Shown here: piece after piece, positions 8,723 through 18,404 of the stretch
Layout of the letters: every line of letters begins with the position of its first letter
How positions within the stretch are numbered: the first letter of the stretch is position 1
Source: Chloroflexi bacterium UBA5189
Lineage (GTDB): Bacteria > Chloroflexota > Limnocylindria > Limnocylindrales > CSP1-4
Assembly: GCA_002413045.1 (NCBI GenBank)
Contig: DHWF01000028.1
Location: 34,892 to 98,891 of the forward strand
Length of the DNA stretch: 64,000 bases
Direction: 5' to 3'
Position numbers and translations under genes: made by a program
The notes under the pieces: model-generated
What the model was told of the DNA's origin: nothing
The model's input: only the letters and a program-made list of their open reading frames with translations
Database searches by the model: none

Positions 8723-10374
8723 GTTCGGAAACCTGGTCAAGGCTCGATCACGTATGCGGGGCGGCGTCCCACGGGGGCACCCAGCCGGCGCTGGTGGTCA
8801 TGGTCTTCAGCAAGGACCGGCCCCTTCAGCTAGACGCGGCCTTGCAATCGTTCAATGTAGCCACGGGAGGCTCGGCGGCCGACGCGATTCGCGTCCTCTA
8901 CCTAGCTACCTCGCCGTCATTGTCCGCGTCGTATCGCGTCCTGCATGGTGAGCATCCGAAGGTAGGTCTCCGCCGGGAGTCGGCTTTCAAGGTGGACCTG
9001 ATCTCGCTGGTCGAGGGATCGTCGCAGGTGATGTTCGTCGTCGACGACACGCTCTTCGTTAATCAGTTCTCGCTGGAGCGGGCGTCACACCTCCTCGAGC
9101 GAGACGAGAGCCTCTTGGGATTCTCGTTCCGCTTGGGTCGAAACACAACCTATTGCTACTCCCTCGATCGCGCCCAGCCGCTGCCGGTGTTTGAGGAACC
9201 TTCTCCAGGGGTCCTCACATACGACTGGACGGCGGCCGAGAGCGACTTTGGGTATCCCCTCGAGCTTTCATCGTCGCTCTACCGAACCGCGGACATCCTG
9301 CCGCTCCTCGGATCCCTCCCGTACACCAATCCCAACACTCTCGAGAGCCTGCTGGCGCAGCACTTGTCCGATTTTCGGCATCGACGCCCGGCTCTGGGAT
9401 GTTTCGCCCAGTCCGTCGCGGTGAGCGTCCCGGCGAACATCGTCCAGAACGTTTGGGCCAACAGGGCGGCGACTGACCCAACGCGCACGGCCGAAGCCCT
9501 ACTGGAGGCATACAAGCGGGGCCAGCGCCTGGAAGTCGACCGCTATTCGGGTTTCGTCTCGACTGCGGCTCACGAAGAACTCGAATTCACGATGAGGACC
9601 GATCCCTCGGTACCGACCGTGTCCGTGATCATTCCCTGCTATGAGCAGGCCAACCTTCTACCGGACGCGGTCCACAGCGTTGTGGGTCAGACATTCGGAG
9701 ATTGGGAAATCGTGATCGTGGACGATGGTTCGCCCGATGCAACGGCCGACGTCGCGAGAGCCCTCGCGAACGAATTTGGCGATCGGATCCATCTCGTGCA
9801 ACGCGAGAATGGCGGCCTGTCGGCAGCCAGGAACGAGGGCATCTGCGCAGCCCGGGGTCGATATGTCCTGCCGTTGGATGCAGACGACGTGCTCGAGCCG
9901 GCCATGCTTGAGAGGGCAGTCGCAGTCCTCGATCACGATCCGAGCGTCGCGATTGTGTATACGGACCTCCAACAGTTCGGAGAGGGTTCCGTTCTGATCC
10001 GCGCGGCTGAATTCGACGCGGAACTCCTTCCGGGCTCGAACCAGCTGAGCTACTGCGCTATGTACCGGCGTGAGGTCTGGGAGGCCGTCGGTGGCTACAA
10101 CTCGAACATGAAGTGGGGTTATGAGGATTGGGACTTCTGGATCGGGGCCGTCGAGCAGGGCTACCGCGCCAAGCGGATTCCCGAACCGCTGTTTCGATAC
10201 CGGGTTCGCAAAGGCGGGATGTTCGCAAGAGCGCTCGAACATGATGTCGAGCTCAGACGGCAGCTAGCACTGAATCACCCTTCATCGTTTGGGCAGCTGA
10301 AGCGACTCCGTAGGCGTCTCCGGGCGCGATTTGGTTCCAACTTCGGCCACCTGGCGACGAAGCGGCACGCATGA
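8719..10374 (+). CDS. Two-domain glycosyltransferase (unusual N-terminal GT-A-like domain plus GT2)
   Basis: 551 residues. The C-terminal part from about residue 300 is a standard GT2 domain (VSVIIPCYEQANLLPDAV, then VDDGSPD, a DADD metal site, and the GYEDWDFW motif). The first 290 residues are not a usual GT2. They begin LVVMVFSKDRPLQLDAALQSF, contain a VDDTLF triplet and a SFRLGRNT stretch, and look like a second, divergent GT-A fold. Such tandem enzymes often add two sugars or alternate linkages. The start is a GTG within a GTGA overlap with the GT4 gene. Confidence 0.78.
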   Translation: MSSETWSRLDHVCGAASHGGTQPALVVMVFSKDRPLQLDAALQSFNVATGGSAADAIRVLYLATSPSLSASYRVLHGEHPKVGLRRESAFKVDLISLVEGSSQVMFVVDDTLFVNQFSLERASHLLERDESLLGFSFRLGRNTTYCYSLDRAQPLPVFEEPSPGVLTYDWTAAESDFGYPLELSSSLYRTADILPLLGSLPYTNPNTLESLLAQHLSDFRHRRPALGCFAQSVAVSVPANIVQNVWANRAATDPTRTAEALLEAYKRGQRLEVDRYSGFVSTAAHEELEFTMRTDPSVPTVSVIIPCYEQANLLPDAVHSVVGQTFGDWEIVIVDDGSPDATADVARALANEFGDRIHLVQRENGGLSAARNEGICAARGRYVLPLDADDVLEPAMLERAVAVLDHDPSVAIVYTDLQQFGEGSVLIRAAEFDAELLPGSNQLSYCAMYRREVWEAVGGYNSNMKWGYEDWDFWIGAVEQGYRAKRIPEPLFRYRVRKGGMFARALEHDVELRRQLALNHPSSFGQLKRLRRRLRARFGSNFGHLATKRHA

Positions 10375-11165
10375 GCCCGCTTGCTTCGCTCGCCATCAGA
10401 ACCCGGGAGCTCGTGTATCACGCCCGACGATCCTTCCGAGATCGACGCGAGATTCCCCGAGCCAGAAGGGAGCTCAGTCGACTCCGAGCTGGGAAGGACG
10501 TGTGCTGGTCGGAGGAGGACGCTCGCGAGCCTTTGGTGACGGTGCGCATCGCGACAAAGGACCGTCCCGAACTCCTCGTCGAACGAGCGCTCGCATCGGC
10601 AATTGGGCAGACCTATTCGAACTTGGACATCCTCATTGTCGGTGATGGCGCCACGCCGGAAACCCTCTCCGCGATCAGCAAGGTCCACGATCCTCGTGTG
10701 CGGTTTGTGAACCTTTCGCCGACCACGTATCCGGCGCACCGTGAAAGACGATGGAAGGTCATTGGTCACGGGCCAATGAATTACGCGCTGGATAACGCCC
10801 GCGGCGCCTGGATCACCCTTCTCGACGACGATGACGAGTTCACGCCTGACCATGTCGAAACGCTCCTCGATGCGGCGGTCGGGCGCCGCCTCGAATTTGT
10901 CTATGGCGACACGTCAGTTCGGCGCGACGATGGGACGTGGGGAGTCCTCGGCGAATGGCCGCCTCGATATGCGGGGTTCACGCAGGGCGCCGTGATGTAT
11001 GCATCGGTCCTGCGGTTCATGAAGTACGACGCGCGAAGCTGGCAAGTGAACGAACCGGCTGATTGGAACCTCTGGCGGAGGATGTTGTTAGCGGGCGTTC
11101 GGATGGGCCACGTGCCGACAGTCGTCTATCGGTACTACCCGGCTCGGCATGTTCCCCGTGTCTAA
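10371..11165 (+). CDS. Glycosyltransferase family 2
   Basis: 264 residues. After a basic 40-residue lead-in, the GT2 core starts at VTVRIATKDRPELLVERAL. It continues with a DGATPET donor loop and a very acidic LLDDDDEF metal site near residue 150, then a YGDTSVRRDDG region. The length is close to minimal for a GT2 catalytic domain, so the C-terminal acceptor region is short. It overlaps the preceding gene by four bases (ATGA) and belongs to the same operon. Confidence 0.82.
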   Translation: MSPLASLAIRTRELVYHARRSFRDRREIPRARRELSRLRAGKDVCWSEEDAREPLVTVRIATKDRPELLVERALASAIGQTYSNLDILIVGDGATPETLSAISKVHDPRVRFVNLSPTTYPAHRERRWKVIGHGPMNYALDNARGAWITLLDDDDEFTPDHVETLLDAAVGRRLEFVYGDTSVRRDDGTWGVLGEWPPRYAGFTQGAVMYASVLRFMKYDARSWQVNEPADWNLWRRMLLAGVRMGHVPTVVYRYYPARHVPRV

Positions 11166-11198
11166 GTTGGCTCTCCGCTGCGGCTCAATTTCGCCGAT

Positions 11199-12461
11199 AT
11201 GCCGGCCCCGGCTGCGGTCCACATGAGTGGCGTTGCGGTCGTCATCCCGAACTGGAACGGCAGGGAGCACCTGCGTACGTGTCTGTCGTCACTGTCCGTT
11301 GGCGACCGTGCTGACGAGATCATCGTCATTGAGAACGGGTCGTCGGACGGGTCGATGGAAATGGTTCGAGCCGACTTCCCAAACGTCATGGTCATCCCGA
11401 ACGAGACCAACCGTGGGTTTGCCGCAGCATGCAACCAGGGAGCCGCGGCCGCATCCGCGGACTTTGTTGCATTCCTGAACAACGACGCGCGGGTAGCCGC
11501 GGACTGGCTCGCCCCTCTACTGCACATGCTCGAGGAGCAGCCGGACGCTGCCGCAGTTGGATCGCTGGTTCTCGCTTGGGACGGCAAGACGGTCGACTCC
11601 GGTCGCTCTGGACTCACGCCCCTCGTGCGGGGAATCCAACTCGATTTCGGTATCCCTGCAGGCGACGCACCTCACGAGAGCAGTGAGCAACTTTTCGCCA
11701 ATGGCGCGGCAATGCTGGTCCGCCGTGACGTGTTTCTCCAGGTCGGCGGATTCGACGAGCGGTTCTTCGCCTACTACGAAGACGTCGACTTCGGCTGGCG
11801 CCTCTGGCTGCTAGGTTGGCGTGTGTTGCTCGAGCCCGCGTCGCGAGTCTTCCATCGCCACCACGGCACAAGCCGGCGATTAGGGCGCGATCGGATCAAC
11901 TTCCTCCTCACGCGTAACGCGATCGCGACGGCGGTCAAGAACGTCGACGATCAGACATTCGCGGCGCTCGTCCCTGTCCTCCTCCTCGACGAATCGGCAC
12001 GACTCGCTTCCGGCTTGGGGCCACCTGAGCACCTCCATGCCTCAGGGTTTGAGCCGTTCGCCTTCCACCAGTCTCAAACGTCGCCGCTGGCCGGACGCGC
12101 ACGCGAGGCTCTCGGAGCGACGGCGCGAAGCGTGTATCAGCGGGATACCACCGCACGAACCCGCGTGGCTCGAGCACTCGTACGTCTCATCGATCCCGCC
12201 TCAAGTGTCGTCACCTCGGCAGCCCAGGTCAGCGTGGCCGCACTGGACGAGGTGCTGTGGGGGTGGCCCGACTTGCTCGCGGCTAGAGCGGCAATTCAGG
12301 CGAAGCGCAAGCGATCAGATCACGAGATCGCGCACCTCTTTGGCCTCGAGGCCCAGCGTCGCCGGCGTCGCCGTGACGCGATCAGCCCGGATGAAACCCG
12401 CGAGGCTGTATTCCGGGCGCTTGAGGCAGCGAATCTAGGGTGGCTCCTTCCGCGCGCTTGA
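11199..12461 (+). CDS. Glycosyltransferase family 2 (rhamnosyltransferase-like)
   Basis: 420 residues. The GT2 core is VAVVIPNWNGREHL, IENGSSDGS, NRGFAAACNQG, a FLNNDARV metal site and GGFDERFFAYYEDVDFGWR, the pattern common to rhamnosyl- and related transferases. The C-terminal 170 residues form an Arg-rich helical tail. The start may be the ATG at 11199 or the ATG at 11223 (MSGVAVV); the second gives the usual GT2 N-terminus, and neither has a clear ribosome site. It ends one base before a convergent gene cluster on the other strand. Confidence 0.85.
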   Translation: MPAPAAVHMSGVAVVIPNWNGREHLRTCLSSLSVGDRADEIIVIENGSSDGSMEMVRADFPNVMVIPNETNRGFAAACNQGAAAASADFVAFLNNDARVAADWLAPLLHMLEEQPDAAAVGSLVLAWDGKTVDSGRSGLTPLVRGIQLDFGIPAGDAPHESSEQLFANGAAMLVRRDVFLQVGGFDERFFAYYEDVDFGWRLWLLGWRVLLEPASRVFHRHHGTSRRLGRDRINFLLTRNAIATAVKNVDDQTFAALVPVLLLDESARLASGLGPPEHLHASGFEPFAFHQSQTSPLAGRAREALGATARSVYQRDTTARTRVARALVRLIDPASSVVTSAAQVSVAALDEVLWGWPDLLAARAAIQAKRKRSDHEIAHLFGLEAQRRRRRRDAISPDETREAVFRALEAANLGWLLPRA

Positions 12462-12462
12462 T

Positions 12463-13362
12463 CTAGCGGGGTCCTGAACGCTCGGCCAACAGGCCATCGC
12501 GGAGTCCGCGCGCGATCGCGCGAAGCCGCGCTGGTCTCTCGGCCTCGAAGAGCGTGACCTTGGTGAACTCCTTTGCGAACGCGACGACATCGGCGGCGAC
12601 GAACCGGGGCTCTTGACGCCAGAACGAGCGCCAGACGACAGCTCGATTGCGAGTGATCTCGTAGCGCCGGCTGGTGGAATGGTTCGTGACGGTTACGAAG
12701 CGCCACAGGAATCGCCGGCGTACCGGGCGACCGATCGCATGTACGACGGTGGGTCGCAGTGACCGAAGAATCCGGTAGCCTGCCCGCCGAGCTCGGAGGC
12801 AGAACTCGAGATCGACGTAGTCGACGAAGAAGTCTGGCCGGAATCCGCCGATTGACTGCCACGATTCGACCGATACCACCATCCCCGACGTGATGACAGC
12901 TGCCGCCTCGCTCCATCCGCGCCCATCAGGCTGAACGCGGCGATCGCTTCCGACGAAGCCGGCGCCAATCGCCGCAACCTTGGTAGTGCCGGCTAGTTCG
13001 AGGACGCGGCCAGCCTCGACGATCACGCCAGGCCCGGCCTCGCTGTCCTGATCGAGCAGAAGCACCCAGGACGCGCCGCGCTCGGCACCCCACGCGAGCC
13101 CCGCGTTCAGTGCGGCGGCGACGCCTTGGTTCTGTCGGTTCCAGAGAACCTCGATGTCGCCACGCTCCGAGAGGGCCTTGATTTCGCGCTGCTCCTCGAT
13201 CGAGGACGCGTTGTCGACGACCAGGACGCGACTCACCTGCGCGAGGACCGGCAGCAGACGATCCGTCAATCCGATTTCGGGGTGAAACGTCGTGACGACC
13301 GCGACTGAGGTCGTGCGATCGAGGTCTGCCACGCCGGATCGTTGCGCCTCTGAGGGGCTCAC
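12463..13362 (-). CDS. Glycosyltransferase family 2 (rhamnosyltransferase-like)
   Basis: 299 residues. Core motifs are VAVVTTFHPEI, VVDNASS, NQGVAAALNAG, LLLDQDSEAG as the metal site and DFFVDYVDLEFCLRARRAG, which match RfbF-type rhamnosyltransferases. The locus makes dTDP-rhamnose, so rhamnose is the likely donor sugar. It is last in a three-gene leftward unit, with its start overlapping the stop of the previous gene by four bases. Confidence 0.85.
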   Translation of the reverse strand: MSPSEAQRSGVADLDRTTSVAVVTTFHPEIGLTDRLLPVLAQVSRVLVVDNASSIEEQREIKALSERGDIEVLWNRQNQGVAAALNAGLAWGAERGASWVLLLDQDSEAGPGVIVEAGRVLELAGTTKVAAIGAGFVGSDRRVQPDGRGWSEAAAVITSGMVVSVESWQSIGGFRPDFFVDYVDLEFCLRARRAGYRILRSLRPTVVHAIGRPVRRRFLWRFVTVTNHSTSRRYEITRNRAVVWRSFWRQEPRFVAADVVAFAKEFTKVTLFEAERPARLRAIARGLRDGLLAERSGPR

Positions 13363-14318
13363 GGATTACGGGCGTCGCTCGGCGGGCGCGATCCAATCAT
13401 GATTGCTTCAGTTGCTGCGGTCAGAGCGGCCTTCCCGAGGCGCCTTGCGCGCCGGACATCGGTTGCGCTGAGGATTGCGGCGCGAATACCGAGACCGAAT
13501 GCTGCGATCGCGCTCACCACGCGTGCGTAGCCACCCCCATGGCGGCGGGCGACGTACGAGTGAAACGCTCGATACCACCGCGCCGGCTGCTCGTCACCCT
13601 GCGACCCACCGAGAGCATGGACTACCTCGACGTTGGGCTCGTATACGACGATGCCGCCGGCCTCTCGCAGTCTGCGACAAAGATCGACATCCTCCATGTA
13701 CAAGAACATCGACGAGTCGAATCCGCCGACACCTCGGAAAGCTGCAACTCGAACTGCCATTGCTGCTCCGCTTACCCAATCGACCTGTCGCGTTGTGTCG
13801 TTGGGTGGCAGCTGGAGCGGTGGGAATAGCGATCTGAAGAACGGCAATCGAGCGAGCAGCAGGAAGTGCCCGAGAGCAGATCGTACCGATGGCTCGAAGC
13901 CGGCAGAGGCTGCCCCCTCTGGACCGGAGTCGGCAATGACACGCGGTCCGATCGCGGCTATCGCGGCTTCCGCGACGAGCGCTTCAAGCAGTCGGGACGT
14001 GACCCCGGGACGAAGCCTCGCGTCCGGGTTCACGAAGAAGGCAAACTCTGCGGAGGTCACTTCGACGCCCAGATTGCATCCGGCCCCGAACCCGACGTTT
14101 TGCGGACTCCTAACGACCCTAGGTTTCGATGGATGTGCCAAGGCGACGGCTGCCGAGCCATCAGGCGAGGCGTTGTCGACGACAGTAATTCCTGACCCTT
14201 CTGGCCGGTCCGCCTGGATCGCGTCGAGGCAAGCAGATAGATAGCGTTCTGATTTGAACGCAACCACGACGAACTCAACGGTCGTGGGTGATATCGATGC
14301 TTTGCGCCTCGCCATCAT
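13359..14318 (-). CDS. Glycosyltransferase family 2
   Basis: 319 residues. GT2 motifs are EFVVVAFKSERYLSACL, VDNASPDGS, NVGFGAGCNLG, the FVNPDARL metal site and GFDSSMFLYMEDVDLCRRLREAG. This subtype is frequent among rhamnosyl- and related deoxyhexosyltransferases of O-antigen clusters. Its start overlaps the GT4 stop by four bases and its stop overlaps the next gene, so all three are coupled. Confidence 0.85.
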   Translation of the reverse strand: MMARRKASISPTTVEFVVVAFKSERYLSACLDAIQADRPEGSGITVVDNASPDGSAAVALAHPSKPRVVRSPQNVGFGAGCNLGVEVTSAEFAFFVNPDARLRPGVTSRLLEALVAEAAIAAIGPRVIADSGPEGAASAGFEPSVRSALGHFLLLARLPFFRSLFPPLQLPPNDTTRQVDWVSGAAMAVRVAAFRGVGGFDSSMFLYMEDVDLCRRLREAGGIVVYEPNVEVVHALGGSQGDEQPARWYRAFHSYVARRHGGGYARVVSAIAAFGLGIRAAILSATDVRRARRLGKAALTAATEAIMIGSRPPSDARNP

Positions 14319-15424
14319 CGTTCGCCGAGGTCTCGATATAAGTCAGCGTGAATCGCGGCACTACGTTCCCACGTGAACTGTGCTGCCCGCTCGATTCCGC
14401 GTGCTCGGAGAGATCGGGCAAGCTCAGGATCGCCTGCGATACGGAGGATCGCAGCGGCGATGGCCTCGACATCAAGGGGATCAACCAACAGCGCGGCGTC
14501 GCCAGCAACCTCGGGTAGCGAGCCACCGGTAGATGTCACGACTGGTGTGCCGCAGGCCATCGCCTCGAGCACCGGCAGACCGAAACCCTCGTAGATCGAC
14601 GGGTACGCGAACACGTCCGCCGCTCGATACTCGCCGGCCAGCTCGGCCTCGTTCACCCAACCGATGGCTTCAGCGCGCACGGACTTCGAAAGCCGCTCGC
14701 GAATGCGGTTCGCCTCGTGGCCATCCGGCCCGGCGACACGCAGCTGGACAGGGATCGTTCGGCTGACGAGCCCGAGTGCGTCGATCAATCGGGTCAGGTT
14801 CTTTCGCGGCTGGAGGGTTCCCACGGCAAGGATCCGGAGGGGTCGATCGCCTGCATAGGGCGCCCACTCCCCTTCGTCGTCTGGCTGGAAGCCCTCGGAG
14901 ACCCCATTTTGGGCGACGGCGACCTTTAACTCTGGCAGCCCGTACCGCTCCAGGATGTCGAGGCGGGACGCATTCGAGACGGTGACCACCCGGGTCGCGC
15001 GGCGGGCGGACGCTCGAATGAGCAGCCGATCCCGCATCAGCGCGCCGCGAGAGAAGAACTTCGGATAGATCTCGAACGAGATGTCATGCACCGTCAGGAC
15101 GCTCGGCCGTCCCGTCATCGGCGGAAGGAAATAGATCGCGTGCACGAGATCGACATCTTCGGTTCGCGCCAGTCGCGACATCGCAAGGAGTCGACCGAGA
15201 CCTCCGCGAGGTACGCGGCGCCGTTGGGCGAGGCGAGCCAGGCCGCCGAAGTCATCGTCTCGTTCCACTGCCGCGAGGATGTCCAGGTCGTCCCGCCGGC
15301 GGAGGCATGTCAGGAGCTCTCGGACGTAGGTCTCGTTGCCCGTCTGCCGGCGACCGAGCTGGTGAGCATCGAACAGAACCTTGATCGCCCGATCTGGCTG
15401 TTGCCTCGCTAGCATCAAATCCAT
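14315..15424 (-). CDS. Glycosyltransferase family 4
   Basis: About 369 residues. The N-terminal fold starts at IKVLFDAHQLGRRQTGNETYV. The donor-side half has ILAVGTLQPRKNLTRLIDAL and the classic YPSIYEGFGLPVLEAMACG motif with the EX7E glutamates. The open frame extends upstream to 15883, but that part lies inside the divergent neighbour and has no GT fold. Starts at 15424 or 15415 are reasonable, and neither has an obvious ribosome site. The 24-base gap to the divergent GTG at 15449 must hold both promoters, or the mRNAs are leaderless. Confidence 0.87.
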   Translation of the reverse strand: MDLMLARQQPDRAIKVLFDAHQLGRRQTGNETYVRELLTCLRRRDDLDILAAVERDDDFGGLARLAQRRRVPRGGLGRLLAMSRLARTEDVDLVHAIYFLPPMTGRPSVLTVHDISFEIYPKFFSRGALMRDRLLIRASARRATRVVTVSNASRLDILERYGLPELKVAVAQNGVSEGFQPDDEGEWAPYAGDRPLRILAVGTLQPRKNLTRLIDALGLVSRTIPVQLRVAGPDGHEANRIRERLSKSVRAEAIGWVNEAELAGEYRAADVFAYPSIYEGFGLPVLEAMACGTPVVTSTGGSLPEVAGDAALLVDPLDVEAIAAAILRIAGDPELARSLRARGIERAAQFTWERSAAIHADLYRDLGER

Positions 15425-15448
15425 GATGTCAGAGGCGATTCGGCGCTC

Positions 15449-16573
15449 GTGAAGATCGCCTTCCTCGGCATCCGTGGCATCCCCGCCAACTACGGTGGGT
15501 TCGAGACGTTCGCTGAGCAACTTGGACGACGGCTGCTCGCGGACGGCCACGAGGTCACGGTGTACGGCCGTTCCAACTCGGTCGCAGCTGGACTCCGTAC
15601 GTACCTGGGGATGCGCATCGTGCGACTTCCGGCCCCCAGATCGAAATACCTGGAGACGGTCGTCCACAGCTTGTTCGCTGCGGCCCACGCTGCTGTTCGC
15701 CGCTACGACCTCGTGTACGTCTGCAATTCGGCAAACGTTCCTGCTGTCCTCGTCCTCCTCCTTGCGCGGAAGCGCGTCGTGCTCAACGTCGACGGGCTGG
15801 AGTGGCAGCGTGCGAAGTGGAACCGTGTTGGGCGTGCCTACTACCGCGCGTGCGCATGGCTCGCGGCGCGCCTCCCAGCGCACGTCGTGACCGACGCACG
15901 GGTGATCCAGGCCTACTACCAGCGGGCATACGGGCGTCGCACCGACTACTTCCCGTACGGAACGGAGCTCTCAACGACGGCCGACGACGGGCTTCTCAAA
16001 GAGCTCGGCACCGCTCCACGGCAATACATCCTGTTTGTCAGCCGGCTTGAGCCTGAAAACAACGCCCATGTTGTCATCGAAGCGTTCAAGTCCGTGCGCA
16101 CCAACCTCCCGTTGCTGATCGTCGGCGATGCGCCGTACGCGTCTGACTACATCGCATCGCTTCATCAGACCGACGACCCGAGGGTTCGCTTCACTGGCGC
16201 CATCTACGGGAGTGGGTATCGGGTCCTGCAATCCAACGCCCTCGTGTACGTCCAGGCAACCGAGGTCGGAGGGACGCATCCAGCTTTAGTCGAAGCGATG
16301 GGCGCCGGAAATGCGATCGTTGCGAATGACGTACCGGAACACCACGAGACACTGGCCGACGCCGGCCTCTATTACAGGGGGCCAGACCAGCTCGCCGATT
16401 GCATGCAGGGGCTCATCGATGACCCGGAGCGCGCGGAGGGATTCCGTGCGGCTGCTCGCGCGCGCGCCGAAAGCACGTATTCGTGGGATGCAGTCGCCAG
16501 TGCCTACGAAGGGTGGTTTCGATCTCTGGTTGGCAAGACAGCACAGCCGGCCCCCGTTGAGGACCATCGGTAA
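15449..16573 (+). CDS. Glycosyltransferase family 4 with DUF1972-type N-terminus
   Basis: 374 residues starting with GTG. The N-terminus MKIAFLGIRGIPANYGGFETFAEQL is cut here to its core GIPANYGGFE at residues 9-18, diagnostic of the DUF1972 group, in which known members act as rhamnosyl- or fucosyl-type transferases near the start of chain assembly. The C-terminal half has FVSRLEPENNAHVVIEAF and a THPALVEAMGAGNAIVAND donor site. It begins the rightward group that continues with rmlA, rmlB and rmlD. Confidence 0.85.
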   Translation: MKIAFLGIRGIPANYGGFETFAEQLGRRLLADGHEVTVYGRSNSVAAGLRTYLGMRIVRLPAPRSKYLETVVHSLFAAAHAAVRRYDLVYVCNSANVPAVLVLLLARKRVVLNVDGLEWQRAKWNRVGRAYYRACAWLAARLPAHVVTDARVIQAYYQRAYGRRTDYFPYGTELSTTADDGLLKELGTAPRQYILFVSRLEPENNAHVVIEAFKSVRTNLPLLIVGDAPYASDYIASLHQTDDPRVRFTGAIYGSGYRVLQSNALVYVQATEVGGTHPALVEAMGAGNAIVANDVPEHHETLADAGLYYRGPDQLADCMQGLIDDPERAEGFRAAARARAESTYSWDAVASAYEGWFRSLVGKTAQPAPVEDHR

Positions 16574-16611
16574 GGTGTCGGCGGCTCGATCGGGCGGCTA
16601 GGATGCGCGCG

Positions 16612-17343
16612 ATGAAGGGCCTGATCCTCGCCGGGGGAACCGCGAGTCGCCTGCACCCGCTGACACTCGTCACCAATAAGCACCTGTTGCCCGTCTATGA
16701 CCGCCCGATGATCTATTACCCGATCGACACCCTTCGCGGGATGGGCATCCGGGAGGTCATGGTCATCGTCGGCGGCCGGAGCATCGGCGACATCGTGGAG
16801 CTGCTTGCCGACGGCGGAGACTTCGGCCTGGACCTGACCTACCGCTACCAGCGCGGCGCTCTCGGCATCGCTCATGCGATTGGTTTGGCACGGGACTTCG
16901 TCGGCGATGACTCCTTCTGCGTGGTTCTGGGGGACAACGTCCTTCAAGGTGGCCATCTGAAGGCTGTTGCTGATGCGTTCGAAACCGGACCGTATGACGC
17001 GGGGACGCTGCTCTACCAGGTGCCAGATCCTGAGCGGTTCGGCGTCGCGGAATTCGACGACAAGGGAGGACTCGTCGGCTTCGAAGAGAAGCCGAAAGCC
17101 CCGAAGAGCGATCGAATTCCGATCGGCGTTTACTTCCTTCGACCCGATGCATTTGACGTGATCGCCACGCTAACGCCATCGGGCCGAGGCGAGTTCGAGA
17201 TCACCGATGTGCTGAATCACTACATTCCGCTCGGCCGACTCTTCTGGCACGAGTACGACGGCCGCTGGACGGACGCCGGGACCGTGGAGTCGCTCCTCCA
17301 TGCCTCGATGCTCGCGTCGGCTCCGCAGACGGCGGCCGAATGA
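16612..17343 (+). CDS. rmlA: Glucose-1-phosphate thymidylyltransferase, short form
   Basis: Makes dTDP-glucose from dTTP and glucose-1-phosphate, the first step to dTDP-L-rhamnose. 243 residues, the short type lacking the C-terminal extension of enterobacterial RmlA. The signature is GGTASRLHPLT at 8-18, where the usual Gly-Thr is Ala-Ser, followed by NKHLLPVYDRPMIYYP. An ATG at 16603 is in frame, but a TAGGAT -10 box at 16599-16604 overlaps it. A leaderless start at 16612 (MKGLILAGG) is therefore chosen. The stop overlaps the rmlB start. Confidence 0.9.
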   Translation: MKGLILAGGTASRLHPLTLVTNKHLLPVYDRPMIYYPIDTLRGMGIREVMVIVGGRSIGDIVELLADGGDFGLDLTYRYQRGALGIAHAIGLARDFVGDDSFCVVLGDNVLQGGHLKAVADAFETGPYDAGTLLYQVPDPERFGVAEFDDKGGLVGFEEKPKAPKSDRIPIGVYFLRPDAFDVIATLTPSGRGEFEITDVLNHYIPLGRLFWHEYDGRWTDAGTVESLLHASMLASAPQTAAE

Positions 17344-18404
17344 AGATCCTCGTTTGCGGCGGTGCTGGGTTCATCGGAAGCACCTTCGTTCGGCGCAGGC
17401 TCACCCAAACCGCCGACGAGCTGGTCGTGCTCGACAAGCTGACGTACGCGGGCAACCGGGCCAATCTGTCGGACATCGAGGGCGATCCATCGCTGTCGAT
17501 TCGGTACGGTTTCGTGCACGGCGATATCGCCGATCCGACGGTCATTAGGAAGCTCGTCGTGAACGCCGACGTCGACGCAGTCGTCAATTTCGCCGCCGAG
17601 TCTCATGTGGATCGCTCGATCCTGGACGCCGAGGCATTCCTCCGAACAGGCGTCGTTGGCGTGCACATCCTCCTCGAGGCGACTCGAACGCTGGCCGCGG
17701 CGCGATCGGCAAGCGGAAGGCGCCCACCACGGTTCGTGCAGGTGTCGACCGACGAGGTCTATGGCTCGGTGCCGGTTGGGAGCTCAGTCGAAACCGACGT
17801 ACTCGCGCCAGCGAGCCCATATAGCGCCGCGAAGGCGGCAGGTGAGCTGCTCGTCCAGTCCTATCGAGCAACCTACGGCCTGGACACGCTGATCACACGG
17901 GGATCGAATACCTACGGGCCGTTTCAATACCCGGAAAAGGTCGTACCGCTGTTCATCACGAACGCTCTTCAGAACCTCGCCCTGCCCCTCTATGGCGACG
18001 GGCTACAACGGCGCGATTGGCTGCACGTCGACGACCACGCCGATGCGATCGGGGTTGTCCTGGATCGCGGCGAACCCGGTGGGGTCTACAACATCCCAGG
18101 CACCGGAGAGCGCGCAAACGTCGATCTGACACGCGCGATCCTGGCGCAGCTTGACTGTCCGTGGTCGCTGGTGCGCACCGTCGAGGATCGCGCCGGGCAC
18201 GATCGGCGATACGCGATGGATGGGAGTCGCCTCGCGGCGATCGGCTGGAGCCATCGCGTTGCGTTCGAGGGTGGGCTCGCTGACACCATTGCGTGGTACC
18301 GGGCCAATGAAGAATGGTGGCGACCGCTCCTCAATGCTGACTGGACGGCCTACTACGACCGCCAGTACCGCAAGCGGCTGGCCGAGTCGGTGCCGCGCGG
18401 ATGA
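17340..18404 (+). CDS. rmlB: dTDP-glucose 4,6-dehydratase
   Basis: Converts dTDP-glucose to dTDP-4-keto-6-deoxyglucose. 354 residues. The Rossmann motif GGAGFIGS is at 7-14, followed by NFAAESHVDRS, the STDEVYG loop holding the catalytic Asp-Glu pair, SPYSAAKA with YxxxK, and the RGSNTYGPFQYPEKVVP signature of RmlB. All diagnostic segments are intact. It overlaps rmlA and rmlD by four bases each (ATGA), giving a tightly coupled rmlABD unit. The missing rmlC is on the opposite strand just beyond rmlD. Confidence 0.95.
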   Translation: MKILVCGGAGFIGSTFVRRRLTQTADELVVLDKLTYAGNRANLSDIEGDPSLSIRYGFVHGDIADPTVIRKLVVNADVDAVVNFAAESHVDRSILDAEAFLRTGVVGVHILLEATRTLAAARSASGRRPPRFVQVSTDEVYGSVPVGSSVETDVLAPASPYSAAKAAGELLVQSYRATYGLDTLITRGSNTYGPFQYPEKVVPLFITNALQNLALPLYGDGLQRRDWLHVDDHADAIGVVLDRGEPGGVYNIPGTGERANVDLTRAILAQLDCPWSLVRTVEDRAGHDRRYAMDGSRLAAIGWSHRVAFEGGLADTIAWYRANEEWWRPLLNADWTAYYDRQYRKRLAESVPRG

